64,000 nucleotides of DNA from Nitrosomonas sp. (GCA_031316255.1 JALDQW010000001.1:372001-436000), one strand, 5' to 3'. Positions 26,581 to 36,205 are shown, counted from the stretch's first letter. Translations and numbers: made by a program. The notes: generated by a model not told the origin, from the letters alone.

Positions 26581-26859
26581 GAGTTACTTGCCAGAAACAC
26601 TAAATACCACCCCAATCACACTTCGGCAGCATCCGCTGCTAAAGCCTGATCAAGGTGGCCAAATAAAAGTGTATTGGTAATGTCACATCGAAAACGAGTT
26701 TAAGGAGATAAACTACTGCAGATTGCACGGACAATCATGACATGTTGGCGAAATTGGTTAGACCGCGGTTGGGAAAGTTCGGAGTGTGACAAGCACACTT
26801 AGTGCGCAAAAAAGGTAGAACCCCGACCAGCGTATTCCATTAGGAACAGAAGCAATATA
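26581..26859. other. Non-coding debris between IS110 and group II intron remnants
   Basis: About 280 bases with stops in all frames and no similarity that I can recognise. Confidence 0.4.
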
Positions 26860-27211
26860 CTTCACATCAAATCCGGATGTAAGGCTGCAATCTTTACCTG
26901 CTCAAACATTAATTGAAAGCTCGTCATACCGTAGGTGTCCATGTATACACTACTGTATAAACTGCCGCCATTTCCTGGAACAGCGCAGTAGTTCAAGTGA
27001 CCCGTAAGGATTCGCCTTAACCATACGTCAGTTTCAGGTATTGGCATGTGAAACGCTTACGAGGCGAATGCTTGATCTCTAGAAGTTGGGTTCGCATACG
27101 CTTCTTGATCGTCCTCCTTCCGACAACAAACCACTTTCCCTCTTTTGAATTTATACAACAATGCATAAGCCCAAGAATGCCAAATATAACCTGTTGGCGA
27201 TGGGCGGCCAC
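26860..27211 (-). pseudogene. Group II intron reverse transcriptase C-terminal remnant
   Basis: Two overlapping minus-strand frames are pieces of one maturase. The first (27211 downward) reads 'GLMHCCINSKEGKWFVVGRRTIKKRMR', matching the end of the RT thumb region ('LGFTH...G.F...RKT..KRM'). The second (27047 downward) reads 'PIPETDVWLRRILTGHLNYCAVPGNGGSL', matching the maturase/X domain ('VPGN'). A frameshift joins them near 27040. The catalytic YADD region and the DNA-binding end are absent, so this is a dead fragment. Confidence 0.78.
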
Positions 27212-27271
27212 CGAAAAACCAGGTGATTATGTTTGGCTTTTAAGTATTCTAGAATTAGCAATCTGTGCGAC

Positions 27272-27871
27272 TTATTGCAACAATGCCTTACCTAAAAAAT
27301 ATTGTTCTTTATGAGTGTTCTTATCGTTATTAAGTCCACAACATGTTTCCCAATCTCCCGCCCCTTTATTTTTCAGCAACTCCCTCATTTTAAATTCTAT
27401 GTTGCCATTGTTTTTTCGAGCTATAAGTACAATATCTCCAATCTCGTATGGTGTTTCCGGGCGTTTTTTTATCCAAACCATATCGCAATCGTTTATGCCT
27501 TTGCTCTTCATTGAATCACCATCTGCCATAACAAGCTGATAATTGGAAGCATTCTCTTCATTTATTTCTTCGGGGACAAACACATATTTGTGAGGATGTT
27601 TGCTAATGAATTTGCGAATATCTGCATCATTTATATTTTTCTCATTTGCTTTAGAGACATCATCCCAAGTTACTGGATCCACAGAAACTCCATTTTTTTG
27701 TTGCTTAAAAACACCACAATTTGCTTTTAAAAAAACTGGAGCACTGTAAATATTAAGAAATTTTCCATTTTTTAACTCAAAATGCCCTTTGATATATACA
27801 TGATATAGCATGATAAACGCTATACTACCGATAGCGATAATGAGCAAAAATAGTTCAAGAATTGTCAACAT
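27272..27871 (-). CDS. Membrane-anchored S24-like (LexA/UmuD-type) protease-like protein
   Basis: The 199-residue protein has an N-terminal transmembrane segment (about residues 3-26), a linker, and a C-terminal S24-like fold: 'VMADGDSMKSKGINDCDMVWI' with candidate nucleophile Ser120, then 'EIGDIVLIARKNNGNIEFKMREL' with candidate general base Lys161. The Ser-Lys spacing is near that in LexA. LexA-type proteins are cytoplasmic; membrane anchoring and absence of a DNA-binding domain are odd. It could be a signal-responsive self-cleaving protein or a signal-peptidase-like enzyme. The role is unknown. It is AT-rich cargo. Confidence 0.7.
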   Translation of the reverse strand: MLTILELFLLIIAIGSIAFIMLYHVYIKGHFELKNGKFLNIYSAPVFLKANCGVFKQQKNGVSVDPVTWDDVSKANEKNINDADIRKFISKHPHKYVFVPEEINEENASNYQLVMADGDSMKSKGINDCDMVWIKKRPETPYEIGDIVLIARKNNGNIEFKMRELLKNKGAGDWETCCGLNNDKNTHKEQYFLGKALLQ

Positions 27872-28211
27872 AGTTTATTCCATGTCTCAGCGAGTAGATC
27901 ACTCGCTATCAAAAGTTCAATTTATTGTAAAACAAATTACTTCTCGTCTTGAATTCAAGAAAAGAATGAAATTCACCCAAAACCAAAAACACAATTATTA
28001 CAAAAACGTAGATATATAACTTGTGTGAAATACCACTTTATAAATTATAAACAAAATCTGTGGCATAAAAACAACAATAAAACCTATAAAGAGGTAGTAT
28101 ATATCATATTTATTAAAAAACCCGAATTCCTCAACCAGCCTTATGTTTAAAAAAATTTATCTCAAATATTTAAACACTATATTATCATCAACACCTAGCG
28201 CCATAAAAAAG
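27872..28211. other. AT-rich intergenic stretch
   Basis: About 340 bases between two minus-strand cargo genes; must hold the promoter of the S24-like gene. No further gene seen. Confidence 0.4.
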
Positions 28212-28661
28212 TTATCTGCGATCAACACTTATCAATATAATCACCCGATAAAGCGTTAAAGGGACGATAAAAAAAATAACAAAAATATTAGGAATAACTA
28301 ATTCTGGAGCTTTTAATGCCGCCCCACTCATAAATATCCCTACAAGAGAAAAGGCAACCAGGAATCTTCGTAAACTTTTAGGAATATGATCAAAGCAAGA
28401 TACTAGCTCAATCAAAAGTAATAGTGACAAGAAACTAATTGATGCCAGTTCTACTTTTCTTTGCAGAAATTCTGCGAGGCCATCATTTTTTTCTTCCGAA
28501 CCAGTTAAAAAAACTTCTGCTAACTCAAACAATTCTTGGATATACTCAGCGCTGAGGATACCAAGCATGACAGTTGCCGACCAAAGAAGAGCAACAGGAA
28601 AATTCCTCACACAAGACATCAGTGTTCGAGACTTTGCCTCATCGACACTTATAAAATCCAT
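28212..28661 (-). CDS. Four-helix membrane protein of unknown function
   Basis: A 149-residue protein with about four hydrophobic segments: 'VALLWSATVMLGILSAEYI', 'ISFLSLLLLIELVSCF', 'FLVAFSLVGIFMSGAAL' and 'IFVIFFIVPLTLYRVIILI', with a charged loop after the first. I recognise no family. It is a lone AT-rich gene between mobile-element debris and the conjugation genes, so it is likely cargo. Confidence 0.55.
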   Translation of the reverse strand: MDFISVDEAKSRTLMSCVRNFPVALLWSATVMLGILSAEYIQELFELAEVFLTGSEEKNDGLAEFLQRKVELASISFLSLLLLIELVSCFDHIPKSLRRFLVAFSLVGIFMSGAALKAPELVIPNIFVIFFIVPLTLYRVIILISVDRR

Positions 28662-29137
28662 AACACTAAATTACCTTTATATTCAAAAATTTATTTTTAT
28701 ATTCAGTCTTGGATAAATACTAATTAAGCTTAACTTAAGTAATCTTGATAGTATCAATGTAACAACTGGCAAACTTTTCCTTCAGTCATCAAATATCCAG
28801 AAAAATCCGAATCTTTATTCCATCGGGAATTCTAGCATAGTTTATGTCCCCCAATAATCCATCATCCCTCATCCCTCACTCGCTAGTGTCAAAATAAAGC
28901 GCCGAAAATTTACCTATTTTTGAACTAAATGGATGTCCTACTTTATCAAGCAGCATGTTAAATTTCCAATTCAAACCCTAGATCATAAGAATCATTATCC
29001 TTATCAACAATAACTTACAGAGCAATAATGATAATATATGATGCTGATTTATCAATAAAACTGGCTAAAATTCAACACTAATTGACAAGCAGACATCAAG
29101 CGCTACAACTCGTCATCCGTACAATTAAATTATGTCC
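28662..29137. other. Intergenic stretch, no gene seen
   Basis: About 475 AT-rich bases between the membrane protein gene and the KfrB-like gene. Stops in all frames; no recognisable RNA gene or repeat. Confidence 0.4.
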
Positions 29138-29494
29138 TTAATGAGAAAGTTTTCTAGTTTTGGTGGACATAGTTTCGTTAGTTTGTGTAGCTTCATTGTC
29201 ATACTGAACAGTAATATTTTTACCGATTTCCGGCAGTTTTAAAAAATATTTGGATGGGTGTCTTATAAATTCACTTCCGGATTTTTGGTAAAAGAAGTCT
29301 TTGTCAATGTGTACTATCAAACCTTCATAGCTGTGGTTTGTTGTTTCAGCTTCTTTCGCCAAATAGATATTGTAGATACCAGCTTTTAAGTTAGGAGCCT
29401 TGGTTACTTTAATTGTTTTCCATTCCCCATCGGCTTCGTTCTGTACGAGTTTTTGTCCATTCATTACAAGCAATCTCTGTTTCATGTCAATCAT
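29138..29494 (-). CDS. KfrB-domain-like protein 1
   Basis: A 118-residue protein: 'KAGIYNIYLAKEAE...SYEGLIVHIDKDFFYQKSG' and 'HPSKYFLKLPEIGKNITVQYD' fit the KfrB domain, found in a plasmid protein of the IncP kfr locus and in many conjugative elements. A paralogue lies at 42761-43084 with the same pattern. The start overlaps the korB stop by 4 bases, so it is made together with KorB. Function is not established; association with plasmid stability functions is known for the family name only. Confidence 0.72.
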   Translation of the reverse strand: MIDMKQRLLVMNGQKLVQNEADGEWKTIKVTKAPNLKAGIYNIYLAKEAETTNHSYEGLIVHIDKDFFYQKSGSEFIRHPSKYFLKLPEIGKNITVQYDNEATQTNETMSTKTRKLSH

Positions 29495-30378
29495 CCGCGG
29501 TAATCATTGGCAAGGCGGAGGATTTTGTTGAGTAACGTACCCAACTGCTTTCTTTCTGTCATTGTTAGCTGATTAAATATCTTTTCTGTATTCGTACTTT
29601 TTCTGAAATTTTGATAAAACTGGTTGAACAGCATTTCCAGGGAATCGGTTCTTCCTAACAGAACTTCCTTTTTGGGTGCTTCATTTAAATCCTGCCTGGA
29701 TGTGAGAGTTCCATCGGAGTGTGTTCCGGAATCATCCGGCTTGTTTTTTTTAACACCTTCTATACTTATCAAGCATTCTCGAATCAGTTTAATTGTACTC
29801 CGTGTAATCTCCTGATCTTCGTTTTTTAACCATAAAGCGATTTCCTGGGGATGTTTTCGGTAAACCTTGACGAGTTCGTTGATGACGGTGATGTCTTTAA
29901 TTCTGCCGCTATTCACCAGATCAGAGATCAGCGGTGGCAAATCCAGTAAAGTGACATGCTGGGAAATATACGATTTGGATTTGCCAATTTGTGCAGAAAT
30001 TTCTCCATAGGATTTTCCACCGGCAAGTTCGCGCCCGATAAAATCCGCAATCTCACGTGAAGTCAGGTTGTCACGTTGAATATTTTCAATAACCTGATCG
30101 GCGTGGGTATAGTCGGAATCAATAAAAGCCGGTATTGTTTTTTTGCCTGCAATCTTCGATGCGCGGTAACGTCTTGCACCATGATTGATGAGGTAGCGAC
30201 CCTTTTTGGCGGGATTGGGACGTACAGATATCGGCGTTTTTACGCCGCGAAGCTTGATGGTAGCTGCAAGTTCATTGAGGGTTTTTTCATCAAAAATGGT
30301 TCTGGGCTGCTCCGTGTCTTCATCGATGAGGTTAATGGGTAATTCCGATGGTTTTGCGGCGTGTGATGAATCAGACAT
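29491..30378 (-). CDS. korB: KorB/ParB-family DNA-binding protein
   Basis: The 295-residue protein has a ParB N-terminal domain ('LPINLIDEDTEQPRTIFDEKTLNELAATIKLRGV', 'YLINHGARRYRASKIAGKKTIPAF', 'VIENIQRDNLTSREIADFI' with the conserved GxRRxR-type CTPase motif) and a helix-turn-helix ('SYGEISAQIGKSKSYISQHVTLLDLP'). The C-terminal part should dimerise. KorB of IncP plasmids both partitions the plasmid and represses transfer operons. A near-perfect KorB operator lies 132 bases upstream of its start. No ParA gene is adjacent. Confidence 0.85.
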   Translation of the reverse strand: MSDSSHAAKPSELPINLIDEDTEQPRTIFDEKTLNELAATIKLRGVKTPISVRPNPAKKGRYLINHGARRYRASKIAGKKTIPAFIDSDYTHADQVIENIQRDNLTSREIADFIGRELAGGKSYGEISAQIGKSKSYISQHVTLLDLPPLISDLVNSGRIKDITVINELVKVYRKHPQEIALWLKNEDQEITRSTIKLIRECLISIEGVKKNKPDDSGTHSDGTLTSRQDLNEAPKKEVLLGRTDSLEMLFNQFYQNFRKSTNTEKIFNQLTMTERKQLGTLLNKILRLANDYRG

Positions 30379-30509
30379 TTTGTCCTTATAATTATAAAAT
30401 CAGATTTTGAGAATTATAGTATGACTAAATCCTGTTTGATTAAGCAATGAGTATACCACCTATAGCATAATGGTTTATTGTATCATTTATGTAAATGCTT
30501 AGGCTGCCA

Positions 30510-30522
30510 ATTAGCGGCTAAA
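30510..30522. promoter_or_regulatory. KorB operator-like palindrome
   Basis: ATTAGCGGCTAAA differs at one position from the IncP KorB operator TTTAGCSGCTAAA. It sits in the divergent region between korB and the trbA-like gene, where autoregulation of korB and repression of trbA would be expected. Confidence 0.75.
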
Positions 30523-30551
30523 CGTACTGACACAAACACTTTGGAGTATCT

Positions 30552-30935
30552 TTGTACAATCAAATTCTACTGACAAATATTTTGCGCATTCTCGATGAAA
30601 AGGGGATGACCAAAAAACAACTGGCTGAGAAATCGGGTATTTCTTTATCGTTCATGCAAGATCTCACCCTGGATAGAGGCAATCCGTCTCTCAGGATTAT
30701 GGAATCCATTGCCGATGCGCTGGAAACACCGTTGCCGCTTCTTCTGGAAGTTAACGAGGAAAGTGACGAGGAATTGGCGGCATTGCTGCCGTCTTCAAAA
30801 TACAAATTTTCTGATCTGCCCAATGGATATCAGAGAATACATGCTGTACTCAATGATTTTCAGGCGTTTCAGGTCAAGCAGTGGGATACGGCAAACAAAA
30901 AAATGATACAAAAAATAAAAAAAACGATAAAATAA
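30552..30935 (+). CDS. trbA: TrbA-like transfer regulator (Xre type)
   Basis: A 127-residue protein with an N-terminal helix-turn-helix ('ILDEKGMTKKQLAEKSGISLSFMQDLTLDRGNPSLRIMESIADAL') and a C-terminal tail 'GYQRIHAVLNDFQAFQVKQWDTANKKMIQK' of the kind seen in TrbA, the repressor of IncP transfer operons. It lies directly upstream of trbB exactly as in RP4. The start is a TTG, chosen because 'ggag' lies five bases before it and the helix begins immediately; the first in-frame ATG would remove part of the DNA-binding domain. Confidence 0.78.
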   Translation: MYNQILLTNILRILDEKGMTKKQLAEKSGISLSFMQDLTLDRGNPSLRIMESIADALETPLPLLLEVNEESDEELAALLPSSKYKFSDLPNGYQRIHAVLNDFQAFQVKQWDTANKKMIQKIKKTIK

Positions 30936-30949
30936 TACTTGCAATATCA

Positions 30950-30995
30950 TTGGAATGGTTATATTGTTACACATAATATGTACTGAACGGTGTAA
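30950..30995 (+). promoter_or_regulatory. Candidate trbB promoter with inverted repeat
   Basis: TTGGAA (30950-30955) and TAATAT (30974-30979) with an 18-base spacer form a plausible promoter 25 bases before trbB. An inverted repeat TTACAC (30967-30972) and GTGTAA (30990-30995) brackets the -10 box and could be the operator of the TrbA-like protein. Confidence 0.5.
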
Positions 30996-31003
30996 ATATA
31001 GCC

Positions 31004-32005
31004 ATGCAAGACACATCAGTATCAACGATATCCGATTCTCAAAATGCACCCTCATCGTCCATGTCGGCGATGTCGGTCAAGGAACGCGCCAAACGCAAGT
31101 TAGAGCGCGATGCCCGTGAAATCGTATCTGCCCTGCAAGACCCGGATACGGTGGAAATCATGGTCAATGCCGACGGGCGTATCTGGCAGGAGAAGCTCGG
31201 CCAAAAGATCACCTGTATCGGCAATCTTCAGCCTGCACAGGCTGAGGCGGTTATCAAGACCGTTGCCGGATATCACGGCAAGGAAGTCACCCGGTTCAAT
31301 CCGATTATCGAAGGCGAATTTCCACTCGACAATTCCCGTTTTGCCGGACAACTGCCACCGGTCGTTACCTCCCCCACTTTCGCCATCCGTAAAAAAGCGG
31401 TTGCCATATTTACGCTTGATCAATATGTCGAAAACAGCGTGCTGTCTCCCAAACACAGCAATGTCATCAAACAAGCTGTTCACGAACATCGCAATATCCT
31501 AGTAATTGGAGGCACCGGTTCGGGCAAGACGACATTGATCAACGCCATCATCTTTGAGATGGTGCTCAACGATCCGGATGAGCGTATTTTTATTCTGGAA
31601 GATACCGGCGAGATTCAATGTGCTGCCCGGAATTTTGTGCAGTATCACACCACACTCGATGTCGACATGACGCAGTTACTCAAAACAACACTGCGCATGC
31701 GCCCTGATCGCATACTCGTCGGTGAAGTCCGAGGTGCTGAAGCCCTTGATTTGCTCGATGCCTGGAATACAGGTCATGAAGGCGGTGCTGCCACGTTGCA
31801 TGCGAATGATGCTTTGTCCGGCCTGACGCGCCTGGAATCACTCATTTCAAGAAACAACCACGCACCTGCTGAAATCAAGCCGCTCATCGCAGAAGCGGTC
31901 GATGTGGTAATCCATATCGCTCGTACAAAGCATGGCAGACAGGTGCACGAAATACTTGAAGTCTACGGTTTTAAAAGAGGGAATTACCAGACCCGGCGAT
32001 TGTAA
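31004..32005 (+). CDS. trbB: Conjugative transfer ATPase TrbB (VirB11 family)
   Basis: A 333-residue hexameric ATPase that powers pilus assembly and DNA export from the cytoplasmic face of the secretion channel. Walker A is '[13 protein letters not shown]' near residue 167, then '[15 protein letters not shown]', the family's '[34 protein letters not shown]' and 'ATLHANDA'. It is the first gene of a run colinear with the RP4 Tra2 region. Length is as for RP4 TrbB plus a short N-terminal stretch. Confidence 0.95.
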   Translation: MQDTSVSTISDSQNAPSSSMSAMSVKERAKRKLERDAREIVSALQDPDTVEIMVNADGRIWQEKLGQKITCIGNLQPAQAEAVIKTVAGYHGKEVTRFNPIIEGEFPLDNSRFAGQLPPVVTSPTFAIRKKAVAIFTLDQYVENSVLSPKHSNVIKQAVHEHRNILVIGGTGSGKTTLINAIIFEMVLNDPDERIFILEDTGEIQCAARNFVQYHTTLDVDMTQLLKTTLRMRPDRILVGEVRGAEALDLLDAWNTGHEGGAATLHANDALSGLTRLESLISRNNHAPAEIKPLIAEAVDVVIHIARTKHGRQVHEILEVYGFKRGNYQTRRL

Positions 32006-32025
32006 TACTGTTTGAGGAGTTAATC

Positions 32026-32442
32026 ATGAAGCTGATTCAGAACAACCATAATCCCTTTTTGTTTTACGCACTATTGACTCTCATGTTTCTGGGTTTGCTC
32101 CTGTTCGCCAATAACACCCTGGCAGCCGTTGGCGCCGGTGGTGCATTACCGTATGAATCGTGGCTGGTAAATCTGCGCAATTCCGTAACCGGCCCGGTTG
32201 CATTCACTTTATCTATCGTCGGCATTGTTGTTGCCGGTGGCATTTTAATCTTTGGCGGTGAATTGAACGCATTCTTCCGCACGCTGATTTTTATCGTACT
32301 AGTCATGGCGTTGTTGGTAGGCGCCAACAATATCATGACCAATCTGTTCCAGGGTGCTGTGATTCCGGTTGATGAGGTTTATGAAATAAATCGTGCAGAT
32401 TCTCTGACAGCACCTGATGCATTGGAGAACCCAAGGAACTGA
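32026..32442 (+). CDS. trbC: Conjugative pilin TrbC (VirB2 family)
   Basis: The 138-residue prepilin has a long signal peptide ending near '[13 protein letters not shown]', then '[58 protein letters not shown]' with two membrane helices, and a C-terminal tail. In IncP systems the pilin is trimmed at both ends and cyclised by TraF; a traF gene is present at 61452-62000. The gene follows trbB after 20 bases and precedes trbD. Confidence 0.9.
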   Translation: MKLIQNNHNPFLFYALLTLMFLGLLLFANNTLAAVGAGGALPYESWLVNLRNSVTGPVAFTLSIVGIVVAGGILIFGGELNAFFRTLIFIVLVMALLVGANNIMTNLFQGAVIPVDEVYEINRADSLTAPDALENPRN

Positions 32443-32547
32443 ACAACAAAGCAATAAAACAGCACAACAGTTTGCAAGTGTAGCAGCAATAAAAATCGCC
32501 TGAACTCTATCAGGCAGTGATGAATTCCTGTATCCAGGAGGTATGAC

Positions 32548-32859
32548 ATGGCGTTACGAACCATACCGATCAGACAATCGGGTAACCGTCCAAATCTCTT
32601 CATGGGCGGTGACCGGGAACTGGTAATGTTCTCAATCCTGATTGCCGCCACATCCATTTTTGCGGCAATGGAAATCAAGACCACGCTGTTTGGTATTGCA
32701 TTGTGGATCTTCGCATTGTTTGCGCTTCGCTTGATGGCCAAACATGACCCACAACTGCGCCATGTGTATCTTCGCCAGCTGCGCTACAAAAAATATTATC
32801 CGGCCAGAAGCACGCCATTTACCGTCAACCCGCCACATATGGAAAAGCAGTTCCAATGA
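32548..32859 (+). CDS. trbD: Conjugative transfer protein TrbD (VirB3 family)
   Basis: A 103-residue inner-membrane component: 'ALRTIPIRQSGNRPNLFMGGDRELVM' is the TrbD/VirB3 start, followed by two adjacent membrane helices ('LIAATSIFAAMEI' and 'LFGIALWIFALFALRLMA') and a charged tail. VirB3 proteins work beside the VirB4 ATPase. Its stop overlaps the trbE start by 4 bases. A strong ribosome-binding site 'aggaggt' precedes the ATG. Confidence 0.92.
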   Translation: MALRTIPIRQSGNRPNLFMGGDRELVMFSILIAATSIFAAMEIKTTLFGIALWIFALFALRLMAKHDPQLRHVYLRQLRYKKYYPARSTPFTVNPPHMEKQFQ

Positions 32860-35393
32860 TCACCGCGATAACCATACTGATTGCTGTACTGGGCGCATTA
32901 CTGCTGTTGATGCTATTCATGCGCATCCGTGAGACGGAGCAAACATTCAAACTCGACAAATACCGTTCCAAAGATACCGGCTTTGCCGATTTGCTGGTGT
33001 ATGCCGCTGTTGTGGAAGACGGTGTCATTGTCGGCAAAAACGGTGCATTGATGGCTGCCTGGCAATTCTGCGGCGCCGATACCGCTAGCAGCACGGATGT
33101 CGAGCGTGAACAGGTGTCATTACACATCAATCAGGCGTTATCACGGTTGGGTAACGGTTGGATGATTCATGTAGATGCCATTCGCAAGCCCGTACTCGGG
33201 TATTCGGACAAAGGCCTGTCGAATTATCCCGATCCGGTAACGGCAGCGATTGATCAGGAACGCCGTGAATTGTTTGAGCGAATCGGTGAATTGTACGAGA
33301 GCTGCTTTGTCGTCACATTGACATTCCTGCCACCGATGCTCGCGCAGCGCAAGTTTGTCGAACTCATGTTTGATGACGACACGGATAATCCAGATTTCAA
33401 ATCACGCACCAACAGTCTGTTGCAGTATTTTGAGCGCGAATGCGCCAACTTTGAATCGCGGTTGTCCTCCTCGTTTGAATTGACGCGTTTAAAAAGCAAA
33501 AGCCAAGTCAATGAAGACGGCACGACAACCACATTGGATGATTTCCTGTCATGGCTGCAACTGTGCATTACCGGCAACGATCAACCGATGGTTTTGCCAT
33601 CCAATCCGATGTATCTCGATACTATCCTCGGCGGTCAGGAAATGTGGGGCGGTGTCGTACCCAAAGTTGGGCGCAACTTTATACAAACGGTATCGATTGA
33701 AGGTTTTCCGCTGGAATCAACGCCCGGAATGCTTAATATCTTGTCGGAGCTACCCGGTGTCTACCGCTGGTCATCACGCTACATTTTTATGGATACGCAT
33801 GAAGCGGTGGCGCATCTGGATCAATACCGCAAAAAGTGGAAACAAAAGATACGCGGTTTCTTCGATCAGGTATTCAACCTGCAAAGCAGTCATGTGGATG
33901 AGGATGCACTCAATATGACTGAAGATGCGCAATCGGCAATTGCGGAAACCAACAGCGGTTTTGTTGCGCAAGGCTACTATACCAGTGTCGTTGTTTTAAT
34001 GATGGAAGACCGTGCCGCTTTGGAAGATGCCGCACGCAAAGTGGAAAAAGCCATCAATCATCTGGGCTTTGCCGCAAGAATAGAAACCATCAATACCATG
34101 GAAGCGTATCTCGGCAGTCTGCCCGGCCATGGCGTTGAGAATGTACGCCGTCCGTTGATCAACACGATGAATCTCGCCGATCTGCTGCCGGTCAATACCA
34201 TCTGGACGGGCAAATCCCAGGCACCGTGTCCGATGTATCCGCCGAGCTCACCTCCACTCATGCATTGCGTCACACAGGGCGCCACCCCATTCCGATTAAA
34301 CCTGCATGTACGTGATCTCGGCCACACCTTCATGTTTGGTCCGACCGGTGCGGGCAAGTCTACGCACCTGGCACTGATTGCCGCACAGCTTAGACGTTAT
34401 AAGAACATGTCAGTTTACTGCTTTGACAAGGGATTGTCGATGTATCCGTTGACCAAAGCCGTTGGTGGGCAGCATTTTACTGTGGCCGGAGATGATGAAG
34501 CACTCGCGTTTTGTCCGTTACAGTTTCTCGACTCCAAAGGCGACCGTGCCTGGGCGCTGGAGTGGATTTGCACGATGGTGGAATTAAACGGAATTACTGT
34601 CTCACCCCAGCAGCGTAACGAAATCAGTCTCGCGATTACCAACATGCACCAGAGTGGCTCGCACACATTATCCGACTTTCTGGTAACGATCCAGGATGAA
34701 GCCATACGCGAGGCACTCAAGCAATACACCATCGACGGCATGATGGGCCATCTGCTCGATGCCGAGGAAGACGGGTTGCATTTATCGAGTTTTACCACAT
34801 TCGAGATTGAAGAACTCATGAATCTCGGTGAGAAATATGCACTGCCAACACTGCTGTATCTGTTCCGGCGCATTGAACGCAGCCTGCAAGGCCAGCCTGC
34901 TGCCATCCTGCTTGATGAAGCATGGCTCATGCTGGGTCACCCGGTATTTCGCGCAAAGATTCGTGAATGGCTCAAGGTCATGCGTAAAAACAATTGCCTG
35001 GTATTGATGGCAACACAGAGTTTATCGGATGCCGCCAACAGCGGCATACTCGATGTTATTGTCGAATCGACTGCCACCAAAATATTTTTGCCCAACGTAT
35101 TCGCGCGTGATGAAGAAGCGGCAGCACTGTACCGGCGCATGGGATTGAATACTCGCCAGATTGAAATCCTCGCGACTGCCGTACCCAAACAACACTATTA
35201 CACCGTATCGGAAAACGGCAGACGCTTGTATGAACTCGCACTTGGCCCACTGGCACTCGCGTTCGTCGGTTCGACCGACAAGGAATCGATAGCTACGATT
35301 AGAAATCTCTGTGCCAAATACGGCGATGGCTGGGTGAATCAGTGGCTGGCAATGAAAGGACTCAAACTATCGGATTATGGGGTGGCTGCATGA
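32856..35393 (+). CDS. trbE: Conjugative transfer ATPase TrbE (VirB4 family)
   Basis: The 845-residue ATPase that drives pilus biogenesis. A hydrophobic N-terminus is followed by the CagE/TrbE domain, Walker A 'FMFGPTGAGKSTHLALIA' near residue 493, and Walker B 'AAILLDEAWLMLGHPVF' near 685, then 'LVLMATQSLSDAANSG', typical of VirB4. The frame is complete. It is linked by 4-base overlaps to trbD before and trbF after. Confidence 0.95.
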   Translation: MITAITILIAVLGALLLLMLFMRIRETEQTFKLDKYRSKDTGFADLLVYAAVVEDGVIVGKNGALMAAWQFCGADTASSTDVEREQVSLHINQALSRLGNGWMIHVDAIRKPVLGYSDKGLSNYPDPVTAAIDQERRELFERIGELYESCFVVTLTFLPPMLAQRKFVELMFDDDTDNPDFKSRTNSLLQYFERECANFESRLSSSFELTRLKSKSQVNEDGTTTTLDDFLSWLQLCITGNDQPMVLPSNPMYLDTILGGQEMWGGVVPKVGRNFIQTVSIEGFPLESTPGMLNILSELPGVYRWSSRYIFMDTHEAVAHLDQYRKKWKQKIRGFFDQVFNLQSSHVDEDALNMTEDAQSAIAETNSGFVAQGYYTSVVVLMMEDRAALEDAARKVEKAINHLGFAARIETINTMEAYLGSLPGHGVENVRRPLINTMNLADLLPVNTIWTGKSQAPCPMYPPSSPPLMHCVTQGATPFRLNLHVRDLGHTFMFGPTGAGKSTHLALIAAQLRRYKNMSVYCFDKGLSMYPLTKAVGGQHFTVAGDDEALAFCPLQFLDSKGDRAWALEWICTMVELNGITVSPQQRNEISLAITNMHQSGSHTLSDFLVTIQDEAIREALKQYTIDGMMGHLLDAEEDGLHLSSFTTFEIEELMNLGEKYALPTLLYLFRRIERSLQGQPAAILLDEAWLMLGHPVFRAKIREWLKVMRKNNCLVLMATQSLSDAANSGILDVIVESTATKIFLPNVFARDEEAAALYRRMGLNTRQIEILATAVPKQHYYTVSENGRRLYELALGPLALAFVGSTDKESIATIRNLCAKYGDGWVNQWLAMKGLKLSDYGVAA

Positions 35394-36193
35394 GTACCAT
35401 CAGTGATTTGACCGAAAAAATCAAAAAGCGAAAATTCAGCCTTACTGGCAAATCCGGTGAACCAATCCGCGCCGATGATGAGATCGATTCATCATCTTTC
35501 ATTAAAGGCGGACGCCGTACTGGTGAATCGGAGAATCCGTATCTGTCAGCCCGGCGTACCTGGAACGATCATATGCGTTCTGTTCAATCGTCGAGAAACA
35601 TGTGGCAGATGCTCGCGATTCTCTGTTTGATGATTGCACTGGCCGGTGTTGGCGGCATGATTTATATTGGCAGCCAATCGAAGTTTATTCCGTATGTCGT
35701 TCAGGTCAATAAACTCGGCGAAGCAATTGCGGTCTCTCGTGCTGATGTTGCAGCCGTTGCCGATCAGCGAGTGGTACATGCATCTCTCGCATCGTTCATT
35801 AACGATGTCAGGATGGTGACACCGGATATCGCATTACAGCGCAAGGCCATCTTCAGAGCATACGCCATGCTTAAAACCAACGATCCGGCAATGGCCAAAG
35901 CGAATGAATGGTTTAACGGCACCGAATCCAGCAGTCCGTTCAAACGTGCGGAAACACAAACCGTGAGTGTGGAAATCATTTCCGTGATTCCACAATCGCC
36001 AGAAACCTGGCAGGTTGACTGGCTGGAAAAGGTGTATGACCGACAAGGTCACCAACTGGAAGCACCGTTTAAGATGCGTGCACTGTTACGAGTCTATCAC
36101 CGTCCACCAACGCAAAGTACCACTGAAGAACAAATCCGCAACAATCCGCTGGGTATTTACATCCAGGATTTCTCCTGGTCGCGGCAATCGTAA
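35390..36193 (+). CDS. trbF: Conjugative transfer protein TrbF (VirB8 family)
   Basis: The 267-residue protein has a cytoplasmic N-terminus, one membrane helix ('LAILCLMIALAGVGGMIYIG', about residues 80-100) and a periplasmic VirB8-like domain ('FIPYVVQVNKLGEAIAV', 'ETWQVDWLEKVYDRQGH'). It nucleates channel assembly. A longer frame exists but the ATG at 35390, overlapping the trbE stop as ATGA, fits the family. Confidence 0.92.
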   Translation: MSTISDLTEKIKKRKFSLTGKSGEPIRADDEIDSSSFIKGGRRTGESENPYLSARRTWNDHMRSVQSSRNMWQMLAILCLMIALAGVGGMIYIGSQSKFIPYVVQVNKLGEAIAVSRADVAAVADQRVVHASLASFINDVRMVTPDIALQRKAIFRAYAMLKTNDPAMAKANEWFNGTESSSPFKRAETQTVSVEIISVIPQSPETWQVDWLEKVYDRQGHQLEAPFKMRALLRVYHRPPTQSTTEEQIRNNPLGIYIQDFSWSRQS

Positions 36194-36205
36194 TGAGGTT
36201 CCATC

